Shown here piece by piece: positions 21,948 through 34,448 of a stretch of DNA of 64,000 nucleotides. The notes under the pieces were generated by a model that worked only from the letters and a program-made list of their open reading frames with translations, was not told the DNA's origin and did no database searches. The first letter of the stretch is position 1; each line of letters starts with the position of its first letter. The stretch is taken from contig CM042013.1 of assembly GCA_023525715.1 (NCBI GenBank), positions 71,578,994 to 71,642,993 of the forward strand, given 5' to 3'. This DNA comes from Cichorium intybus. Taxonomy: Eukaryota > Streptophyta > Magnoliopsida > Asterales > Asteraceae. The translations under genes and the position numbers were made by a program.

Positions 21948-24475
21948 TGTAACGTCTCATTTTTAGGACCAAGTTAAAAATAATAATAATATAATAATAA
22001 TGATACTAATCTCAAATAAATAAATAAATAAATAATAAGGTAAAAATTAATTTATAGGAAAATTCTTTATCTAATGAATTTAGTTGAAATTTATGAATTG
22101 GAAACAAACTTATGGACTTTTGAGACATTTTTTCCTTTTGAGGTAAAAGTGTCATTTTAGTGGATTTGTAAATGAGGAATTGACCAACTATGATTCAGAT
22201 GTCATAAAAGAAGTTTCCTAGGGTTAAAAATCTAACTTCAACAATTCCGTTTAAGCTTATGTGTTTTCACCAATTGCTCACACCTTGTAAATCTCAAGGG
22301 ACTTGAATGTAATTACTGAAAGTTGGGAAGGGTTTAGTGAGAAGGAAGCCCTCATTTCAGCCATATGTGACGTTGATGGAGGGGAAGGGACCCCAACCCT
22401 TGAATTTATCTAATTTGGAAAAGGTTTTATCTGATTTGGAAAAGCTTTGGTGAAGAACTTGAGGATTCAATCCATTGCTTGAAGTATCTTGGTGTTTCTA
22501 TGTAAGAAATCTCCATTTCCAGTTGAAAACCCAACTTAGGGTTTGGGGATTGTATGAAATTCAGAATCATCACATGAGGGAGAAGGATTATGTGATCCCA
22601 AAGGCTTACTTTAATATTTTAACTCATCTAGTGGTCACTTTCCAATCCATGGATAACTTTGAATCACTTTAATTGGAGTTTTGATCCATATGAACCCTAG
22701 AAATTGGGTTTTGTTGAATCTATGGTGTACCATGTTATTGATGGATTATTTTATAAGTTTTGGATGAAAGGAATCAATAATAGTTGTTTCCTAATTATTT
22801 CAATCTTTGGAAAGGGAACTAACACCATTTTGGACTTGAAAAGTGGAATGGAATTGGAGATTCTATATATGAAGCCTTATGGGAAGTGACAAAGGAAGTC
22901 ATGGGATGATTCCCTTATGGATGACCATTTTAATGGATTCTTAATATAAGCTTAACTCTATGTCTTGTTGGAATAACAAGACATTTAAGCATTAAGAACT
23001 AATGAATAATCTATGAACATTGTGGATTAATGATGAGCTTTATGTTCAAAACCATTCAAATTAGGCATTCATAAGTTTCATGTTAGTTTGAATTGGCTTG
23101 TATGTTGCTTAGTCAAGTTTGGAACCAAAATTTTAGACTAAACGGGTGTGCTCAATACCCATACGGCCCATGTGGCCTATTCCCCACACCCTACGCAACC
23201 CGCACCAAGAAAAAACAAACATTTTGGGTCCTCTGATGTTACAAGCGATCCGCGGAAGGGTTTGGTCACGGGTTGTGCGACTCGCGTGACCTTGTATCAT
23301 GGGCTTTGACCACTTTTTATAGATTGCAACTAATCTTTAGGGCTATAATCCTTAGGGTTAAACCCCTTATCGTATAGAACCAACAACACAGGAATGTTTA
23401 TAACCTAAAGACCCTAATAAGAAATTTAGACTTATGAGTAATAGTTCCTTTCTTTTCTAATAGGAGGAGAGTGAATTCTTGTGCAAGCATTGAAGAAGTA
23501 GGAGACTTTTGAATGCAGTTGATGTGACTCTACCAGAGTACATATAGAGTACATGTCTCTGAAACTAACTTATTTGTGAATTTATTTAAAGGGTTTTATA
23601 CAATTAAACTATATGCTATATGCTATACTAAGTACCTTTATGTGTCCATGAAAAATCTATTTTATTGAAAGATATGTTTAAAACCATGAAAGAACACTTT
23701 TCTCTTCAAACTAAGATTTCATCCTTCATGTGCATTGCATCTAGGATAGGAGACTGATGGGTCACTCATGATATCCATATGGAAACTAGATATAAATATA
23801 AAAGATGTAGTGATTAGATTTCTAGATAATCATCAATTTGAACGTGAAAGGCTAGCTACCCCACGGGTGGTGCTTGTCGCAAGCACCTAGTTAAGATGGA
23901 AGGTCATGATATTTCCTTCAAACCATCAATGTGAGGATGGGATTTTATGAGATGGACTTGTATTTTGGGTTAGTTGCATGTGTATTCATTCAAGCATGAC
24001 TTGCCCATTTTATGATGAAACGGTGTTTTAAATACAACTGATGCCCATATTGATATATTGTTTTTGTTATATTGGGATTATTCCCTTGACATATATCATG
24101 ATGAATTGAGATTCTTTACTCTATTTTTAGGGGTTTGACTTGAGGGTGGTGATTGACATCGCTCCCTCTAAAGAAGTCAACCCCGTGGTATTCTCACTAG
24201 ACAATCCATTGCCTGATTTATTTTGACATGTGTTCAGGTTAAGGAATTAGGATGATTCTTAGATCGGGGAATTTTCAAGAAGGTTATGTGTTGTGCGGTA
24301 CATAAACCTATGTTTTGTTATAATAATTTGATACTTCCTCGCTACCATTAACTTAACTATCTTGAAACTTGTTTGGGACCTTAAATTCCGCAAGTGATGT
24401 TATTTGAACTTTGTCAAATAACTTTGGTTTTAAAAATGTTGTTTTTCATACATAACCATGGCAAGGGGTGTCATA
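21948..24475 (+). mobile_element. Solo LTR with TGATA target duplication
   Basis: It begins TGTAACGTCTC and ends GGGGTGTCATA, flanked on both sides by TGATA (21943-21947 and 24476-24480). The style matches the Gypsy LTRs in this window. No internal domain, primer site or second LTR is present, so it is probably the product of LTR-LTR recombination. The final ATA rather than ACA suggests a mutation. The orientation is inferred from the TGTAAC start. The small frames within are not genes. Confidence 0.75.
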
Positions 24476-24480
24476 TGATA

Positions 24481-27400
24481 TAATGGTAACACCATGTTGT
24501 GATTTTTTGGATTTTTCCATGATACCAACACCTGGTAACTTACCAAAATGGTTGATTTAAACGGTCAAAAAAGCATAGTTGTTTCATCAAGGGTACACTT
24601 GGTTATTGGCAAAGGGTTGCCCAGGCTACCCCTCAAATTTCCCCAGTAGTGTAAATTATTTTGAACTTTTTTATGTGTAGGTGCAACCTTTGAATTCTTT
24701 TTACAACTCCAGGGTCTTAGTCCAAAACTCAAAGTCCAAAAGGCTTTAAACCTTAAATAAACAATGTCAAACCAATTACCTAATAGCTTGTCTCTAATAT
24801 ATTGGAGTATAATCTAATAATTGGCCCTTTCCATTTAAGCCATAAACAATTAATCAAACATTGATAGAAGGCAGAAGCCATCGCCCTACGCCCCTACTGT
24901 CTCTTTCTTGTACTCTCACCATTTCAAGACTCAAATTGACCCTTAGCCCCCCTCAGGATCATAACTTCACTCACATCACCACACCTCACCTCACGGTGCA
25001 ACTTGCAAGAATGAAACAAGTAATGTTTTAGACTTTTAGGTTAATTTCATTACTTGTTGAAAACTTTAAATCATCCGGTTAGTATATTTGATTACATTTA
25101 ACTGTTTTTGAAATTATCCAATTAGGTTTATTTTCATATACTAATTTGTAAATATTGTAGGATTTCATTGGTAAATTTTTTTAAAAAAAATTAGAAGTTG
25201 ATAGTGACAAAAGTATTGGAGGATCTTCCAACAAAAATGGTTGTATTGAAATTCCACAAAGAGCACATCGTCAACCTACCTTTACAACACTACCTCTACA
25301 ACACTGATAATAAGATTTGATATGAATAATCTACATTCTGACGTATAAGCAAAAAATTACATCTTATCATCCAAATCAAAGCTGTGAAATAAGGAGTGCG
25401 TATTGGATTAAATGACATCGTCAACCAAACAGTCATAAATTAAATCAAAAAAATTTGTACTAAGCAAAGATGTTTTGTTGCATAATGGTTTGATGAATTT
25501 GATTGGTTAAAGTATAACATAAATAAATACTATTGTTTTGTGTTGTTACTTGTGTGGAGACATTATATGACACCAAGGTGGGAGTGATGTATTTGTGATG
25601 GAATGCTTTACCACTTGGAGTAAAAAATATTGTATACTCATGAGGGTAATGTTGATAGTTATCACGTCAACGCACAACAAAAGTGTGAAAATCTAGTTGG
25701 AAAAAACCAATCTATTAGTACTCTTCATAAGCAAACTGAACTTGAGCGGAATTGCAGGCCTTTCTCATTTGATGGGGCAATAGGGAAACATTGTTATTAG
25801 CCTTTGGTTTATAGGTTATTAAAGCTAACTTTTGTTTTTTCCTCGCTACCGCAACAATTGGAAGATGTTTTTCTGTAATAAAACTGTTGAAAACCGACTT
25901 GTGTAATAAAATGAGTGACGATTTTATAAATGATGCTTTGATTTGTAGTATAGAAAAGAAAGTATTTATAGATGTTAGGATTGAAAATGTGATTAGTTGT
26001 TTTCGGAAAATTAAAAAAACGAAGAGATCAACTTTAAAATGTAATATCTAGATTAGTTTGTCACTTTGTCATATTTTCATTTTTAATAAAATCGTAATTC
26101 TAGTTATTTATCTAATAATATATTAAACGGGAAAAAATATGTCTTGTCCTAAACTATTTTTCCGGGTCCTCCCTTAGTTTAATCACTAATAAAATCCTTA
26201 AGTTGCTAAATCGATAAAATAGTAATAATACAAGTGTTTCTCTGTATTATTTTTTTTTTCCTATTAGTAACAAGACTATAAATATAGTTAATAATATTAG
26301 TATCAATATTAATATTGTTAATGGTTTAATCCATACATAGAATAGTAAATTGGCTAAATCGATAAAATAGAGAAAGTACGAGTGTTTTTTTTTGTGTTTT
26401 TGTATTTTTGCCCTATTATTAACATTAATAATATTTATATTATTGATGTTTTTCATATGTATAGTTTGTTAATTAAATAGGTATCTATTTATCATTTCAC
26501 ACCTGTCTCGGTTTATGCTATTTATCATGTTGAATAAGATGGTGTATTTAATTATTTAAACATTACTTGATGACTCATTTATAATTATTATGTAGCAAAA
26601 AACCCATGAAAAACAATATATGGAAAATCAGGTAACCAGGGACATTCTAGTAATTTTAACATCAGTCCCGATATATTTTTAGTAATTACTGTATCCCTAC
26701 GCCTTTGTTGCTATCGACAACTTTCCTCCCTATTGACACAGAAGTTTTTCTAAGATGGTGTATTTAATTATTTAAACATTACTTGTATTCGTTCATTATA
26801 TCATCCTACTTTCGTATCTTTATATTACAACATTGTATTTCCATTTAATCCCATTAAGGCACCATACTTTGAAAGATCTACCTAATTAGGCATTGATACC
26901 AAATGGCTGTGAAATAAAAGAATTGAGATGAAACAGGGGAATTTTATTTAATGTGACCCAAGTCGAGAGGGGTTCTTACCATTACAACAATGTCTAACTA
27001 ACTTGCCTCTATTTAACGGCTCCTTCTAACCGACTTAACCAAAAATGACCAAAATACCCCTGTTAACTAATTGATACGTTTTTCTCCTTACTTCCTTCTT
27101 GAGTATAGAATATAACCGACAGTGGAATAAAAAAGTTATAACTTAACAATAATGACCCAAAATTGAAAGCAACATGGTAAACAACTTGAACATAAATTTG
27201 AGAAATTGAATACGTGAAACTGAGAGTTGAGTTCAGATGGGAACATAAAATTGGTGAAAATGCAAGTTTTCTCATCCGTTTAGTAGAAGATATCAAAGGA
27301 TGTGATTATAAGGAAAAAGGTGTGTCGTTTTTGTAATTATGCAAAATTTGATGTCATAGTTTAATCATTTAAATAACTATATACTATGGGAGCATCTTGA

Positions 27401-28059
27401 ACTCTTCCATCATGAGATAATAATAAAATTAGATGAGTATGACATCAACATTTATCATGATGATGTCATCATTATCAACCATCTTGCCCAATTGTACTAA
27501 ACTTGATTCTAGTATCAAAATTTAAAGAAAAGTGCACAATCAATCCAAAAGGGACCAAGTAACAAAACCTTAATCTATTGCTAAGATGTCTTTTTGGCAT
27601 TTTAGATGGTTTAAGTGGTCAAATTGACCCTTTAAAGTTTTCAAGTTGATTGAATATTTGCTTTATTATAAAATAAATCTATCTATGGTTACGACTTACA
27701 AATTTTTAGTACTCATTTTTGGGTACTATATCTATTCCCATTTATCGTTCATCATTTAGAATAAAGGGAGAATTAACAACATAGCAACTGTTACTAAATT
27801 ATTTCCAGAGACCAGAGTGAATTACAATAATGATCCGTGAAAATGAAGTCTTTTTCAATTTGGTCTTAAATGAAAGTGATGAAGGCGATGAGAAGATGGG
27901 GGAAATTGGTCATTTTCATTAATTTTATCAGGTAAGCTGCTAAAGTTGACACAGGGACCAAAATCGATTGCAATAAGGACAAAAATAAAGATTCATTTTC
28001 GGACAAAACCCCGTAGAACTGGTATACCAAAATTTACTCTTAGTTATATATAAAGAAAA
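24481..28059. other. Intergenic DNA between solo LTR and NLR-3 flank
   Basis: No convincing gene. It holds AT-rich DNA, a reverse copy of the dispersed 'tacaacattgtattt...ctttgaaagatctacc' repeat at 26790-26890, and a polyT/ATT-rich stretch at 26245-26460. Near 26893 'cattgataccaaatggc' is the reverse of a retroelement-like primer-site motif. Most is likely old transposon debris. Confidence 0.4.
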
Positions 28060-28942
28060 CCATTTTTCATACAACGCACTTCAAATAAACCTGATTTTAA
28101 ATAAAATCCCAAAACAAACTATGACTGATATTTACTACATCTAAGTACAATCATTGAACCTATACACAATTCAACAAAAATATCGAAAGTGTATCTGGTA
28201 TTTACTTATATCCTTGGCTATCTCCAAAATCAAATAGCCTCTAAAACCTTCCATCCTGATGCATATTTAGCTGACTTGCCTCTCTAGCATGGTGTAGATA
28301 GTCTTCCTTCAACTTTCACCTACAGAAATTGAGCAACTTCCTGAGAATAAAACTGATTTAAAGACAATTGATTTGACCTAAAAGGTTAAAGTTTCTGAAT
28401 TGAAGTCCAAATTGTACACAATTTTGTATGTTCTCTTTATTTTAACAGTGGACAAGGTTATTGGAAGCAAACATAATTGAAAACAAAACCAAAATGACAA
28501 CAAAAAGGAAAACACAAATATATAATGCAGATAAAATGAGACAGTTGCAACTGTAAGATACAAGTATTCATTCAGTTCTCTTTGAAATGGAAACATGACA
28601 ACTTGATTGTAAAAATTCTACAAACACCGAAAAACTATTCACCCACTGCACTTAAAGAGTTTTTTCTTCTTATAGTTTTATTAGTTAAATATCTATTATA
28701 ATCATATCAATAAACAATACAAATAAGTCTCAGAATTAGCGTTCCTTAATAATTTGGAATAACTATTGAAAAGCAAAACTTACAGGAATTGAAACCTTAA
28801 CAGGAAAAATTGCATTTATCCAATATAAAAAAACGAAAAGAATAATTTTTATGTTTATTATAAGAGGGATACAGGTCCTAGAATACTTTTAGTAGTTATG
28901 TAAGAGAGGGATGCTCGGCAAGGAGACGACATACCTTTTCTC
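28060..28942. repeat. 3' flank of NLR-3, copy 3 of the duplicated block
   Basis: It resembles the other two flanks, but more loosely. Shared phrases are 'ggtgtagatag', 'cagaaattgagcaacttcc', 'ttctgaattgaagtccaaattg'. It probably contains the 3' UTR. On the minus strand, just after the stop, AAAAGGTATGTC resembles a splice donor and is conserved in NLR-1, suggesting a 3' UTR intron. Confidence 0.6.
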
Positions 28943-31900
28943 TCAGGACACCTTTATTGTCAAACTTGATGGGTTGAAAGTTGTCTTAAGATCTCTAATC
29001 TTTGGGCATGACACAATATTAAGTCTTTTAAGGCAGGGGAGGTGTTGCAAGACCTCTGAAAATGATTCCACATCCTTAAAACCATTGAGTTCTAGAAAAA
29101 ACAGAGATGGTGGAAGAAGAAAAGACGATGATGGAGTAGTAGTCTTATTCACATCCTCTGCCACTGCAAATGAAACCACTCCTGAATTTTCCCCATTTAA
29201 GTATAGTTCAACTAGTGAGGATGGAAAATTCTGCGGGCCCCACTCTGACATGGGCTTCTTTAAGCATCCTATACATAGCATCCTTAAATTAGGAGGCCAC
29301 GACCCACAAGGAAAGGAGCCGTCCATACTTGGACATTCAATTACCCGTATTTTTTCCAAAGAAGTAAGACTTTGAAATTGCTCATGAGGAAATGCCTTTA
29401 GATTCTGGCAAAAATTGATATTAATAGTTGTCAGGCAAGACATGGGAAGAAGTCCAACATCTTTTGGTGCAATGGGTCGTATGTTATCACAATCACTGAC
29501 TATCGATTCAGTAAGAGGCGATGGGTGCTCCTGCACTGCTGAAAAGGTCAAGGCTGTCATTGAATCGCACTTACTGATCACCAAACCCTCAACACCAGTT
29601 GGACAATTGTAACTCTCCAGTGTGTCACAACCTATAAACTTCACATATTTAAGAGATTCCATGCTAATCCCAAAATTATCCTTTTTCTCGGCTAATGAAA
29701 CCAACTTTTTACAATTCCATACTTCCAAATCTTGTAAACTCACAAGACTCTTGCATGCCTCTGATTCTCGTTCCCACAAGTATCTCAGTTCATCACAATT
29801 ACTGAAATATAAATGTTTAACTGTCCCAAGATGCATTAGATCTTCTCCATGTAGTTGAGCAAGTCCTTTAACATTCAACAATTTCAATTCAACAAGTGAC
29901 GAGAACAGAACAACCATGCCTCTTAACACCGCTTCAGAACATCCTTCTATGTTTAAAACCCGGAGTGAAGGTATCAATCCGATTGACACTTGAGCTAGTT
30001 CTGGGCAACCAACTAAAGAGATCTCACGAAGACGAGGAAATGGTCTAGGAGTTCCATGGTCATCACCAACATCAATCGACCATCTCTGCCAACCTTGCAT
30101 ATGATCAAATTTCAGAACTTCAAGTGATGGAAATGCAATGCCAAGATTAGAATTAGCAGGTGCAAGTAACTCAAAGCCCACTGTCTTCACCTCATTCATC
30201 CTTTGAATAACCAAGTTCTTAAGAGACCTTAGATGTCCAAGTGTTGGTAAGTGTGCACTTCTAGAACCACATAAATTAAGCTGTGTTAACTGATCAAATG
30301 AGGGATCGCCGACCCAACTAGGGAATCTTGTTCCTTGGTAGAAAAATATCTTGAGGGCTTTTATGTTAGGATGAGGCCTTAGTTCTTTAAGTACTTCATA
30401 TTCAATCATCTCATTCCGGGAATCATTACACGCATTACCCCAGTCCATCTCCAAAACATCAAGACCCTTCTTTTGGTGCAACTTGGCATCTTTCGCTTGC
30501 ATTGGGTTTTTCACTTTTTCCAGCCCCATAATGAAAAGTCCACCTTGAAGATCCGGTAGGCCCTTAAGATCGGATATTTTGAACCCATTAGCTTCTTCAA
30601 TCACGACCTTGGATAGAGTTTGCAGACTTGACAACCCAGCAATCCCTAAGGGCATCTTGTTCAACTTAGGAGTATTGTATATTTCAAGATGCCGAAGGTT
30701 TATTAACTTTGCAAAACTTCCTGGCAAGCTACATAATTGCTGACAATTATCAAGCAACAAGGTCTGTAGATTATAAAGGTCGCTTATTTCTTCCGGCAAA
30801 CACGTGATTAGAGTATTACAAAAATTAAGATACCGTAGATGCTTGAGACTACCGATGGATTTTGGTACCTCTCTAACGGGTCCCCATAGTGTTAGCACCC
30901 TTAGGAACCGTAGTTTATGAAGTAATTCAACATCAGCATTGTCTAAACAACGAGACGAAAATGGTAAGAAAGTTCGCAGGTGTGTAGCTCTTTGTATTTT
31001 CTCAAGCTTTATACATGATCCAAATGATGGATATGTAAACGAAAAGTGGCGAACTTTCTCAAAAGTTACATTTCTTCCAAATACATGCATCTCACCATCC
31101 GGTTTACATAAACCTTTACAGAAAAACTCTCCCGCAACACTTGTGGCCAAGTCATTTATCAGGTCATGCATTCTATATCGAAACTTGTCATTTGTTGGTT
31201 GAATAAAGGATCTTGATTGTAGCTCTTCGAAATACCGAAAACCCAAACTCTCCATTGACTTTGATTGGGAAAAAAATCCCTCTCCCATCCACAATAGGAC
31301 CAATGCTTTCTTCGGAAACACATGACCCTTGGGAAATACGGAGCAATATGCAAACAACAACTTTAAATGTGGAGGGAGATGATAGTAGCTTAGTCGTAGA
31401 GCCGGAAGAATCCCACTTCCATCCTCTATATCCCATATCTCACTTTTCAACAACTTCTCCCATTCATCACCATTTGTATTTCCCTTCAAGACCCTCCCAA
31501 GTGTTTTCAAAGCCAAAGGCAATCTACCACATTTTTGGACCATACATTCACCAAGCAACTTAAGCGTTGGATGTTTGTTAAAGTTCTTTACACCCAATGC
31601 GTGTTGAGCAAATAATGATAGAGCATATTCATTTGACAAAACATCCAGACTAAAAGTTTCTTCTGAGTCCATCGCTGATGCAACCCTGGTACTCCTGGTT
31701 GTGACAACAACTCTACTTCCAGGTGCCCCTACAAGAATAGGGCTTTGGAGAAGTTCCCACTTGCTGTGGTCTTCGTTCCAGACATCATCTAGAACAAGTA
31801 GGAACCTCTTCATAGAAAGTTCTTCTTTGAGGGCCACATGAAGCAGATCAAGATTAGCAAAATCATCATTTTTCCCTGTTATTGCTTGGAATATAGCCTT

Positions 31901-32641
31901 GCTAATTTGAGATACATCGAACTCTTCAGAAACACAAACCCATGCCCTCAATTCAAAGTGATCTTTGACTTTCTCATCGTTATATAAAACTTTGGCAAGA
32001 GTGGTTTTGCCTATTCCACCCATACCAACTATCGACAGTATGCTCACATTTTGATCAATTTCTTCATTCCCCAACAACTTCCCCATCAATGCCACTTTCT
32101 CCCCTTCCCGACCCATGATTTTGGACTCATCAACTAGTGAAGTTTGCTCCAACTGTCTCTTTGTTATATACGACCTTTCAACATTCACAGTCAAACCCAA
32201 ATCATTTTTCTGGTCAACAAGATCACGTAATCTGGTGGTGATTTCATCTAGCTCAGAACTCATCTGCTGACCATACATGATGTTGCGAGGAGTGAAATTG
32301 GTACAGCAACTTGGGACGAATTTCAATACCTTACTAGTGCTGGTGCTGGCATGAGCTTCTTGATTCAACTTGCGTCGCAGAGATTCAGTGGCCAAATCAT
32401 CGAGTACATCGTCTATGTCGTAAGCCAAATCTTGGAGATCGTTGACCCACAATTGAACAGCTCCGTCTGTAATGTGCTTCTGGCTTGCATCAGCAAGCAC
32501 GGCTTGGATCAGATGCAGGTTTTTCTTCCATTTGTTCAGCTGAGAATCGATGCCTTCGGATCGAGCCAACTTCATCAAGTCACCGGAGATTAGTTTCTCA
32601 CATAACACAGTGATGACGGCGCTAACAACGATTTCTGCCAT
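28943..32641 (-). CDS. NLR-3: intact CC-NB-ARC-LRR resistance protein (RPP13-like 1 type)
   Basis: One uninterrupted exon encodes 1232 residues from MAEIVVSAVITVLCEKL. An upstream in-frame ATG adds 16 residues, but the chosen start is where this family begins. A coiled-coil Rx-N domain covers about 1-140 (YDIDDVLDDL near 74-83, the EDVID-like site). NB-ARC has the P-loop GMGGIGKTT (206-214), LLVLDDVW (281-288), GSRVVVTTRS (308-317), GRLPLALK (372-379), YCSVFPKG (432-439) and MHDLIND (491-497). About 25 irregular leucine-rich repeats run from about 550 to the end. Family role: cytoplasmic immune receptor that binds ADP/ATP and triggers defence after effector sensing. It belongs to a cluster with two decayed paralogues. 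Its trigger is unknown. Confidence 0.95.
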   Translation of the reverse strand: MAEIVVSAVITVLCEKLISGDLMKLARSEGIDSQLNKWKKNLHLIQAVLADASQKHITDGAVQLWVNDLQDLAYDIDDVLDDLATESLRRKLNQEAHASTSTSKVLKFVPSCCTNFTPRNIMYGQQMSSELDEITTRLRDLVDQKNDLGLTVNVERSYITKRQLEQTSLVDESKIMGREGEKVALMGKLLGNEEIDQNVSILSIVGMGGIGKTTLAKVLYNDEKVKDHFELRAWVCVSEEFDVSQISKAIFQAITGKNDDFANLDLLHVALKEELSMKRFLLVLDDVWNEDHSKWELLQSPILVGAPGSRVVVTTRSTRVASAMDSEETFSLDVLSNEYALSLFAQHALGVKNFNKHPTLKLLGECMVQKCGRLPLALKTLGRVLKGNTNGDEWEKLLKSEIWDIEDGSGILPALRLSYYHLPPHLKLLFAYCSVFPKGHVFPKKALVLLWMGEGFFSQSKSMESLGFRYFEELQSRSFIQPTNDKFRYRMHDLINDLATSVAGEFFCKGLCKPDGEMHVFGRNVTFEKVRHFSFTYPSFGSCIKLEKIQRATHLRTFLPFSSRCLDNADVELLHKLRFLRVLTLWGPVREVPKSIGSLKHLRYLNFCNTLITCLPEEISDLYNLQTLLLDNCQQLCSLPGSFAKLINLRHLEIYNTPKLNKMPLGIAGLSSLQTLSKVVIEEANGFKISDLKGLPDLQGGLFIMGLEKVKNPMQAKDAKLHQKKGLDVLEMDWGNACNDSRNEMIEYEVLKELRPHPNIKALKIFFYQGTRFPSWVGDPSFDQLTQLNLCGSRSAHLPTLGHLRSLKNLVIQRMNEVKTVGFELLAPANSNLGIAFPSLEVLKFDHMQGWQRWSIDVGDDHGTPRPFPRLREISLVGCPELAQVSIGLIPSLRVLNIEGCSEAVLRGMVVLFSSLVELKLLNVKGLAQLHGEDLMHLGTVKHLYFSNCDELRYLWERESEACKSLVSLQDLEVWNCKKLVSLAEKKDNFGISMESLKYVKFIGCDTLESYNCPTGVEGLVISKCDSMTALTFSAVQEHPSPLTESIVSDCDNIRPIAPKDVGLLPMSCLTTININFCQNLKAFPHEQFQSLTSLEKIRVIECPSMDGSFPCGSWPPNLRMLCIGCLKKPMSEWGPQNFPSSLVELYLNGENSGVVSFAVAEDVNKTTTPSSSFLLPPSLFFLELNGFKDVESFSEVLQHLPCLKRLNIVSCPKIRDLKTTFNPSSLTIKVS

Positions 32642-32977
32642 TAGATTTTGGAGAAAAGGAAGATCGTTTTTTGAGGGTTTTGATTTCAAAGGATAAACAT
32701 GCGCAAGTTAGGAAGCAAAAGGGTATGCTGAATACAGTGTCGAGTAATCAATTATCAACCTTTATTCGTGTTTCAAGGTCTTTAGAATCTCACCACCATT
32801 AGGTGATAAGATATTCATGTCCATATGCTTTTTACTTTTTTTATAGAATATTTATTTGTAACCATCATTAGGTGATAATATATTCATGTTCACATGCTTT
32901 TTACTTTTTTATAGAATAATTATTTGTAGCTCCTTTTGTTTGTATTTCATTTGAAATATATCTGAAATGTTACCGTC
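32642..32977 (-). promoter_or_regulatory. Upstream region of NLR-3
   Basis: These 336 bp separate the ATG from the LINE insertion. They contain a direct repeat of 'catcattaggtgataa(g/t)atattcatgt' (about 32801 and 32862). The phrase 'ctttttacttttt(t)atagaat' follows each copy. I cannot place a confident TATA box. The LINE/CACTA pair may lie within the promoter. Confidence 0.45.
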
Positions 32978-32993
32978 ATTAATCCGTATATTC
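32978..32993. repeat. Left target-site duplication of LINE
   Basis: ATTAATCCGTATATTC is exactly repeated at 36146-36161. Confidence 0.85.
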
Positions 32994-33380
32994 CACTGCT
33001 CGATAATCTTTCTGCTAGAGGCATAAATGTTTCCTCCTCGCTTTGTTCTTTCTGTGGGGCGGAAAATGAAAATTTAGATCATGTTTTTTTCTCCTGCGAC
33101 TTTGCTAAGGTACTGTGGAAGAGTTTCTTCGATTGGTCTGGGCTGTTTAGCTCGTCACCAAGCTCAAGCAGCACTACTAGAAAAAAGGCCTTTAATGACA
33201 CGCATTGCGTGTCATTAAAGGGTACAGATGACACGCAAATGTATGTCAAGGAAGCCCCTGTCATAAATGACAGATGACACACATTTGTGTGTCGTAAAAT
33301 TTACGACATACATTAATGACACACGTTTATGACATACAGTTACGACATACATTTATGACTCGCAATGTAAGTCGTAAAAT

Positions 33381-33383
<3 letters not shown>

Positions 33384-33472
<89 letters not shown>
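33384..33472. repeat. (TA)n microsatellite in CACTA element
   Basis: An uninterrupted run of about 44 TA units. The long Ile-Tyr frame over it is an artefact. Confidence 0.95.
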
Positions 33473-33474
<2 letters not shown>

Positions 33475-33867
33475 GCTTTGATAATATTAAAATTAAATCA
33501 CACAAAATTTATATGTCATACAAAACAAAATATAATTAATACATATACCATGGTTACATCATCACAATGTCATACAAAATACTAGTCATTGTTTGTCAAA
33601 CACAAAATACCACAAAATAATAATCATTGTTTGTCAAACATAAAATACCATCCATTTCCACGTCTTCACCGGAAAATAATATTTGTTACAAAAGATGCCC
33701 ATTCCTCATGAACGTCATCAATATCATCATCCATATATCACTCTTGCCGCTCCCAAACTAAAAAATAAATGAAAGTACAATGCTATAATAACCAAAATGA
33801 ATGAAAGTACATCGCTAATCCTTGCATTAAGTAAAGAAACTTAGGAGAAAACGAAATAGTTAAGAAC

Positions 33868-34330
33868 CAAATCTATTAAGGACCAAACCTGTTAAGACCA
33901 AACTGTTAGGGACTAAAACTATTTGGACCAAATCTGTTAAGGGCCAAACTGTTAGGACCAAATTGTTAGGGACTAAAACTGTCAGGACCAAATCTGTTAA
34001 GGACAAAACCTGTTAGGACCAAACTGTTAGGACAAAAATTTTAAAGGACCAAACTATTATTACAAATCTATTAGGACCAAAATTAAGAAAAAATTGTAAA
34101 ACAACAAAACTTAGACTAACCCTCAAGAAACAGAATCAAGTATAAAGAATAAAAACTGTTTGTGTGTCTATTATAACATTCTACTTTCATTTCTTTGTTC
34201 TTTTATAGCAACCTAGATTTGAATATTTTCATAGCAAAATTTAAGGACCAAATATGTTAGGACCAAACTGTTGGGACAAAAATTTTGAAAGAAAAACTGT
34301 TAGTACCAAATCTGTTAGGACCAAAATTAA
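33868..34330. repeat. Degenerate short repeats in CACTA element
   Basis: Many variants of 'ctgttaggaccaaa' (about 15-30 bp apart) occur at 33868-34085 and again at 34243-34330. Confidence 0.7.
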
Positions 34331-34448
34331 GAACAATCTGTAAAAACCAAAGCTTAGAGTAAACCTTAATCAAGTATAAAGAATAAAACCTGTTTGTGTG
34401 TCATTATTCAAAAAAACAAAAAGGTCATTATTTTGACATACATACCAC

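Noticed and set aside
26893..26912. Possible reverse primer-binding site (gataccaaatggc)
   Set aside because: No LTR end adjoins it and the match to the tRNA complement is poor.
31188..31563. Open frames on both strands overlapping NLR-3
   Set aside because: They are shadows of the 1232-residue NLR frame, which has all the family motifs.
33384..33472. Long Ile-Tyr reading frames across (TA)n tracts here and at 45178-45274
   Set aside because: Pure dinucleotide repeats give open frames in several phases. There is no coding signal on either side.
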